From assembly GCA_947381875.1 (NCBI GenBank), contig CANCXY010000199.1, positions 1 to 6,183 on the forward strand: a stretch of 6,183 nucleotides of DNA, in the 5' to 3' direction. A program made the translations under genes and the position numbers. The notes below the pieces were generated by a model. It had not been told where the DNA came from and ran no database searches. It saw nothing but the letters and a program-made list of their open reading frames with translations. This DNA is from an uncultured Clostridia bacterium (GTDB lineage Bacteria > Bacillota > Clostridia > Oscillospirales > Ruminococcaceae). Shown here piece by piece: positions 3,591-6,183 of this stretch. Within the stretch, counting starts at the first letter, position 1. The number at the start of each line of letters is the position of its first letter.

Positions 3591-4094
3591 CTTTCCCTTT
3601 TCCAGTTTTTCCCCGGATTCTTCGATGCGCTTCAACTCGGCCACTAATTCACACAGTTGAGGCATATCGGAAGCAGGCTTGCCGGCAATCAACTGAGCTA
3701 TATCCTCAACGTTTGTCCCAAAGTTCAGTGTTGCATTTTGCTGATTTCCAATGATGGAAGGACCGCTTATTGTTCCTATGCTTATATTAGAAACGGAGCG
3801 GTTTTGTTGGCTGTTTTTGTATTCGGATTCGCTTTTGTATTCGACCATCCAAGATACAATTTCCCCTTGCTCCGAAATTGGCCTAGTTTTTTCTGCGTAA
3901 TACCTGCGGCCGGTTGGAGAGTGGATCAACCAATCTCCGTCCTGGATGTCCACGTTTTCAATCAACTGGATTGTACTTGGGTATTTACGCCCACAGAAGA
4001 AGCCGTGAACAGAGCAAACCGGCAGGGAATTTCGCTCGAGCGAAAAAACATCAGTCATTCGTTCTAATTGAGCAAGCGGACGTTTGATTTGCAT
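3501..4094 (-). CDS. Lysogeny-type inserted gene with amyloid-like motif, 197 aa
   Basis: A leftward gene inside the rightward operon, with its own promoter (4157-4185) and AAAGGGATGG before the ATG at 4094, as expected of a gene expressed by the lysogen. Residues 1-90 form a beta-rich domain (PLAQLERMTDVFSL, VDIQDGDWLIHSPTGRRYYAEKT). Residues 103-126 (NISIGTISGPSIIGNQQN, then ATLNFG) are a Gly/Asn/Gln/Ile-rich stretch like RHIM-type or other amyloid signalling motifs. Residues 130-165 are helical, and 168-195 (LSKFSDLLKKHS, DLLVALGGWAVKLL) form an amphipathic to hydrophobic C-terminal helix. Proteins of this layout occur near prophage repressors in Firmicutes. A role in superinfection exclusion or host defence is inference only. 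Its 3' end overlaps the 61-aa gene by 90 bases. Confidence 0.8.
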   Translation of the reverse strand: MQIKRPLAQLERMTDVFSLERNSLPVCSVHGFFCGRKYPSTIQLIENVDIQDGDWLIHSPTGRRYYAEKTRPISEQGEIVSWMVEYKSESEYKNSQQNRSVSNISIGTISGPSIIGNQQNATLNFGTNVEDIAQLIAGKPASDMPQLCELVAELKRIEESGEKLEKGKLSKFSDLLKKHSDLLVALGGWAVKLLTGN

Positions 4095-4156
4095 GAAACC
4101 ATCCCTTTCTGTTGTGATGTGATTGGTGTGTTTAGCTCTGGGGAGCCTACCAAAGG

Positions 4157-4185
4157 ATTTTACATCATCCGACCATAAAAGTCAA
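4157..4185 (-). promoter_or_regulatory. Promoter of the 197-aa inserted gene
   Basis: On the minus strand TTGACT (4185-4180), a 17-base spacer and TAAAAT (4162-4157): near consensus. No immunity-type operator overlaps it, so it should remain active in the lysogen. The predicted start near 4150 leaves a leader of about 55 bases. Confidence 0.75.
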
Positions 4186-4257
4186 TGAGGGGGAAATGCA
4201 AGGCAGCGCCGGGAGCGTGAGGGGCAGCAGGAGATACAGAGAGGGGGGTGAAACACT

Positions 4258-4479
4258 ATGGAAGACAAACAGAGCCTTTGGGAAGCTGTAGGAAACCAGT
4301 GCCTTTCAATGGCACTGGCCCTGTTAAAAGCGGACGCTACGCCAACAGCCTCCACCGTTGAAGCGGTGAAGGCGTTGGTTGACACAGCAATCTCGATTGA
4401 TATGCTCAATCTGCACTGGGCAAATCAAACCCGATACGGCGCGGCGGGGCGTTCGGGTCGGCCTTTTCAACAGAAGTAA
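4258..4479 (+). CDS. Phage early protein of unknown function, 73 aa
   Basis: The ATG at 4258 is preceded by AGAGGGGGGTG. The product is a helical protein: LWEAVGNQCLSMALALLKADA (about 7-27), then TASTVEAVKALVDTAISIDMLNLHWANQTRYGA (about 30-62), ending in a short basic tail. The ALALLKADA...VEAVKALV...LN-W--QTRYGA layout is one I associate with small conserved hypothetical proteins of Clostridia prophages; no activity is known. It belongs to the rightward early group, though no clear promoter of its own is seen, so it is probably read from the early promoter through the antisense gene at 3501-4094. Its last 74 bases overlap tail-to-tail with the leftward gene 4406-4762. Confidence 0.75.
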   Translation: MEDKQSLWEAVGNQCLSMALALLKADATPTASTVEAVKALVDTAISIDMLNLHWANQTRYGAAGRSGRPFQQK

Positions 4480-4762
4480 GAAGGAAATTTAGCTGTGATA
4501 TGTGCTGTATCAGTTGTGCGGGCTTACCGTTGATCCATCCGTAGAAGAACATCAGGTCTGGATTATGGTATCCTATCTCCTGCACGGCCATAAGGGTTTG
4601 AACCCCAAAGGATGCGAAATAAACGCCTACTTCATGTTGATTGTCAAGCTCATCCTCAAAATCTTTAATCTCTCTCATGATGCACTTGAACTTTTCGCTT
4701 GCAAAGCAGGCTTCATCTTTTGCGTTTTGGAAATCGAAATTCATGTCACTTAGCAAACTCAT
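4406..4762 (-). CDS. Conserved prophage hypothetical protein, 118 aa (DUF6173-like)
   Basis: A second leftward gene inside the rightward operon. The ATG at 4762 has AGGGGA 8-9 bases upstream and the promoter lies at 4816-4844; the longer upstream frame lies mostly in the promoter region. The N-terminus is helical (FASEKFKCIMREIKDFEDELD, about 20-40). The C-terminal half is the conserved part: VGVYFASFGVQTLMAVQEIG, NPDLMFFYGWINGKPAQLIQH, ISQLNFLLTSVEK, then DPNAPPRRIGF. I associate this pattern with the DUF6173 family, from memory and not searched. No signal peptide, membrane span or catalytic motif is seen. Its function is unknown; its own promoter and orientation suggest expression in the lysogen. 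The 3' ends of this gene and the 73-aa gene overlap by 74 bases. Confidence 0.8.
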   Translation of the reverse strand: MSLLSDMNFDFQNAKDEACFASEKFKCIMREIKDFEDELDNQHEVGVYFASFGVQTLMAVQEIGYHNPDLMFFYGWINGKPAQLIQHISQLNFLLTSVEKADPNAPPRRIGFDLPSAD

Positions 4763-4815
4763 CTTTGCTTCCCCTGCTCTATATGTACTTGCGGCGCTGG
4801 CATACCGCTGGGTAC

Positions 4816-4844
4816 AGTATAGCACAGGAGGGCGGTAAAAACAA
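4816..4844 (-). promoter_or_regulatory. Promoter of the 118-aa inserted gene
   Basis: On the minus strand TTGTTT (4844-4839), a 17-base spacer and TATACT (4821-4816), the latter with an upstream TG one base away (extended -10). It lies just left of the hairpin at 4849-4863. Confidence 0.65.
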
Positions 4845-4848
4845 CCAG

Positions 4849-4863
4849 CCCCGCAAAGCGGGG
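4849..4863. promoter_or_regulatory. Hairpin between divergent genes; possible leftward terminator
   Basis: CCCCGC-AAA-GCGGGG forms a 6-bp stem. On the plus strand it lies directly before the AAAGGAG ribosome site of the 103-aa gene, like the leader hairpins elsewhere in the window. On the minus strand it is followed by CTGG and TTGTTTTT, so it could also end leftward transcripts. Which role applies cannot be decided from sequence. Confidence 0.5.
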
Positions 4864-4879
4864 CGGAAAGGAGCACATA

Positions 4880-5191
4880 ATGACATTAAAAGAAATCGAA
4901 GCATTGCCGGGCGACTTTATCGGATCGAAAGAGATCGCCGAGGTCTGCGGCATGAACCGCGCCGATGTTCTGCGCAAGGCGTATGAAAAAGATCCGCTTC
5001 AGCGCTGGGCGTTTGCCTACACTCTGAATGGGAACCGCCTGATGGTACCGAAAGAGGCATTCCTGAAATGGGCACGTGGCGAACAGGACGCCCCCGCCGA
5101 TACACGAGATCTCCGCGCGCTGGCGGCGGTACTCTGTACGGCCCTGCGGGAGGCGGTGCAGAACAATACTGTGAGGGAGGCATCATCATGA
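4880..5191 (+). CDS. Small winged-HTH DNA-binding protein (excisionase/MerR-like fold), 103 aa
   Basis: The ATG at 4880 follows AAAGGAGC. Residues about 14-36 read as a helix-turn-helix (IGSKEIAEVCGMNRADVLRKA). Residues about 44-66 (AFAYTLNGNRLMVPKEAFLKW) form the beta wing and closing helix usual in excisionase/MerR-like small DNA-binding proteins, in which a strand such as NRLMVPKEAFLKW follows the helices. The C-terminal 35 residues are an Ala/Arg-rich helix (DLRALAAVLCTALREAV). It could be an excisionase or an early transcription or replication regulator; it is far from the integrase, so excisionase is not assumed. Its stop overlaps the next start (ATGA, 5188-5191), implying translational coupling. 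Confidence 0.7.
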   Translation: MTLKEIEALPGDFIGSKEIAEVCGMNRADVLRKAYEKDPLQRWAFAYTLNGNRLMVPKEAFLKWARGEQDAPADTRDLRALAAVLCTALREAVQNNTVREASS

Positions 5192-5571
5192 TCAAGAAAG
5201 AATATATTATCCGCCCGACGCTGGAAATCCGGGTAACGGAAGATGATATCAACGACATTCTGTTCACCGCGCTGAACGGGGGCATCGACCATTGGTGCCG
5301 GGAAGTCGTCGAGGTCGGCGAACTGAAAGGGGCGGATGTCTGTGAGCAGATCACGCGCGGCGGGAAACTGGGATTTGTGTCTGGCATGGACGGGGAAGCG
5401 CGTGAAATGACGCTGCCCGTTTTCCTCCTTGGCATGCGCCGCTGGCTGGAATCCGGCTGTCAGGTTGCAATCGAGGGGAACAGGATCGTGACGTATGAGG
5501 AGATTGGCGAGGATGAAGCGGATGCCATTATCCAATTTGCGCTGTTTGGGGAATACAACTGGCGGCGCTGA
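5188..5571 (+). CDS. Conserved phage early protein of unknown function, 127 aa
   Basis: The start ATG at 5188 overlaps the previous stop (ATGA) and has GAGGGAGG 8 bases upstream. Alternating strands and helices are visible: IIRPTLEIRVTEDDINDILFTAL (about 7-29), GGIDHWCREVVEVG, ADVCEQITRGGKLGFVSG, then LPVFLLGMRRWLESG and a C-terminal DEADAIIQFALFGEYNW. The DDI-DIL-TAL-GGI--WC opening with the ADAIIQFALFGE ending is, from memory, a widespread conserved hypothetical of Clostridia prophages found in the early operon. No catalytic motif is recognised. It is acidic and probably soluble, and is followed 25 bases later by the next gene with its own ribosome site. Confidence 0.8.
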   Translation: MIKKEYIIRPTLEIRVTEDDINDILFTALNGGIDHWCREVVEVGELKGADVCEQITRGGKLGFVSGMDGEAREMTLPVFLLGMRRWLESGCQVAIEGNRIVTYEEIGEDEADAIIQFALFGEYNWRR

Positions 5572-5596
5572 CGCCGCACAGGAAAAGGAGCGGACA

Positions 5597-5935
5597 ATGG
5601 ACGGGCAAAAAATCACTACGAATATTTCTCTGTTAGACGACGAGGCACAGATGCTGCTGGAGCTGGCGGCTCTGCGCGGCTTAGAGCCGGACAAGCTGCT
5701 GCATTCGCTGGCTCTCGAATGGACCTCTATAGGGATTGGGGTGCGATTGGCGGGAGCGCGCTATCCGGAGCGAATGAATAGAGCACACCCCAAAGCATTT
5801 GACTGCGAGGCTGAGGCTGCGCGCCCATGCAAAACATACGCCCCTATCGACTGGGGCGCGGCGGACAGGCCAGCACCGCCCCGGTACGCGCCGATTGAGT
5901 GGCCGGCACCAGTGTCAGCGCAGGGGGACGTATGA
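5597..5935 (+). CDS. Early protein with RHH-like/helical N-terminus and Pro-rich repeat tail, 112 aa
   Basis: The ATG at 5597 follows AAAAGGAG by 8 bases; the frame is open farther left but only inside the preceding gene. Residues about 4-45 (KITTNISLLDDEAQMLLELA, then LRGLEPDKLLHSLALEW) have a strand followed by two helices, as in RHH-type proteins, but without clear basic DNA-contacting residues. The C-terminal half is Ala/Pro-rich and probably disordered, with a near-repeat TYAPIDW...RYAPIEW separated by a Pro-rich linker. The stop codon overlaps a possible downstream start (ATGA at 5932-5935). The family is not recognised; a function beyond early phage protein is not assigned. Confidence 0.7.
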   Translation: MDGQKITTNISLLDDEAQMLLELAALRGLEPDKLLHSLALEWTSIGIGVRLAGARYPERMNRAHPKAFDCEAEAARPCKTYAPIDWGAADRPAPPRYAPIEWPAPVSAQGDV

Positions 5936-6048
5936 AAGGCACGAAAAAAGCGCCTGTCCGATCTGACACATCGGACAGACGCACACCCCAAAGGGGCGGC
6001 CCTCACGCCGTCCCTATTGTAACAGATTGGAGCGCAAAATGCAAATAG
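5932..6048 (+). CDS. Possible 38-aa coupled ORF
   Basis: An ATG at 5932 overlaps the previous stop as ATGA, with AGGGGG 4-5 bases upstream. The frame closes at 6048, overlapping the start of the next gene by 10 bases. The product is basic and short (MKGTKKAPVRSDTSDRRTPQ, ending PIVTDWSAKCK). Coupled overlaps at both ends favour a real gene. Against it, most of the interval is taken up by two hairpins that fit a leftward small RNA. Only one of the two interpretations need hold, and I cannot choose firmly. Confidence 0.35.
   Translation: MKGTKKAPVRSDTSDRRTPQRGGPHAVPIVTDWSAKCK
5944..5982 (-). terminator. Leftward rho-independent terminator
   Basis: Arms 5970-5982 and 5950-5962 pair over 13 bp (one U-G wobble in the minus-strand RNA) around a 7-base loop, followed on the minus strand by six T (5949-5944). 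The plus strand has no T-run after the hairpin. It therefore terminates transcription running against the early operon. Confidence 0.8.
5944..6009 (-). ncRNA. Candidate leftward small RNA of about 65 nt
   Basis: The strong leftward terminator at 5944-5982 lies only about 35 bases downstream of a plausible leftward promoter (6016-6044), in a gap between two rightward genes. The RNA would hold one hairpin CCCC-TTT-GGGG (5996-5986) and the terminator stem, with no reading frame. It would be antisense to the possible 38-aa ORF and to the leader of the next early gene. The arrangement resembles the candidate small RNA at 1112-1192. The function is unknown. Confidence 0.45.
6016..6044 (-). promoter_or_regulatory. 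Possible leftward promoter facing the early operon
   Basis: On the minus strand TTGCAT (6044-6039, 3/6), a 17-base spacer and TACAAT (6021-6016, 5/6). It is weaker than the other promoters here, but its placement just upstream of an intrinsic terminator on the same strand raises its credibility. Confidence 0.5.
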
Positions 6049-6183
6049 AAAAATTCCGGCCCGGCGACGCCGTGCGCGTATGCCGTGGCTGGGAGGAAGG
6101 CCGGGGCAAAAAGAACGAGCTGATGCTCGGCAGGCGGCCATCAGAAGGAGTTGTCGTGCAGGCATACGGACGCTTTGTCTGCG
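6039..6183 (+). CDS. Small phage protein with SH3/KOW-like barrel, N-terminal 48 residues, cut by window edge
   Basis: The ATG at 6039 follows TTGGAGC by about 8 bases. The visible part starts MQIEKFRPGDAVRV, then GWEEGRGKKNELMLGRRPSEG and VVVQAYGRFVC. The F-PGD-VRV strand, a charged loop and a G-VV-AYGRFV strand are the pattern of a small SH3/KOW-like barrel seen in short Firmicutes phage proteins. The gene runs off the right edge, so its length and C-terminus are unknown. No function is assigned. It continues the rightward early operon. Confidence 0.65.
   Translation, partial: MQIEKFRPGDAVRVCRGWEEGRGKKNELMLGRRPSEGVVVQAYGRFVC

Larger units (their letters stand above)
1..6183. mobile_element. 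Integration, immunity and early region of a temperate phage-like element
   Basis: A tyrosine integrase gene, a divergent repressor/Cro switch with repeated operators, and a rightward run of short phage-type genes together define one end of a prophage or phage-derived integrative element. Both ends run out of the window: only 14 bases lie beyond the integrase stop codon, and the last rightward gene is cut by the right edge. No attachment site, structural, lysis or conjugation gene is visible, so prophage and other integrative element cannot be told apart with certainty. The switch architecture favours a phage. Confidence 0.85.

Noticed and set aside
4211..4220. GGGAGCGTGA, matching the 3' half of a type I-C repeat
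   Set aside because: Only about 10 bases match; there is no complementary 5' arm and no TTGAAAC handle. It lies in the leader of a rightward gene and is probably chance.
5977..6000. Third CRISPR repeat-like sequence
   Set aside because: On the minus strand CCCC-TTT-GGGG followed by TGTG loosely recalls the type I-C core, but the loop is 3 bases, the GGGGAG step and the GAAAC handle are missing, and the hairpin is explained by the small RNA or leader.

Overview
The window looks like the integration, immunity and early-gene end of a temperate phage (or phage-derived integrative element) of a Gram-positive Clostridia-type host. The grounds are a tyrosine integrase, a classical divergent repressor/Cro switch, strong AGGAGG-type ribosome binding sites on almost every gene, many very short phage-type proteins, and textbook -35/-10 promoters. 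No ribosomal RNA, tRNA, transposase or cas gene is visible. The host cannot be named from the sequence alone.

Layout. (1) 15-1049, leftward: integrase. (2) 1050-1345: no gene. It holds a rightward promoter/terminator pair that would make a small RNA of about 80 nt, and a solitary sequence with the form of a type I-C CRISPR repeat (1201-1233). (3) 1346-2370: two similar small modules. Each has a tiny helical protein on the minus strand (44 aa and 51 aa, both starting MNxM), a leader hairpin, a ribbon-helix-helix (RHH) DNA-binding protein and palindromic operator candidates inside sigma-A-type promoters. (4) 2371-2462: a second, more diverged type I-C-like repeat (2409-2440) bracketed by short direct repeats, just downstream of the repressor. 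(5) 2463-3342: immunity switch, with repressor leftward, Cro-like protein rightward, and three 15-bp operators between them. (6) 3405-6183: rightward early operon of small phage proteins. It is interrupted by two leftward genes (3501-4094 and 4406-4762), each with its own promoter and each overlapping tail-to-tail the preceding rightward gene, as expected of genes expressed by the lysogen. (7) 5944-6044: a second compact promoter/terminator pair on the strand opposite to the early operon.

How it would work: the repressor holds the rightward promoter shut in the lysogen while its own leftward transcript, the integrase side and the two leftward inserted genes stay available. Cro and the rightward genes take over on induction. 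The most unusual points are the two solitary CRISPR-repeat-like elements, both reading in crRNA sense on the strand of the integrase and repressor; two candidate small RNAs, one with 12 nt of perfect complementarity to the leader of a small-protein gene; the duplicated small-protein/RHH modules; and the inserted gene whose product has an amyloid-like stretch and a C-terminal amphipathic helix.
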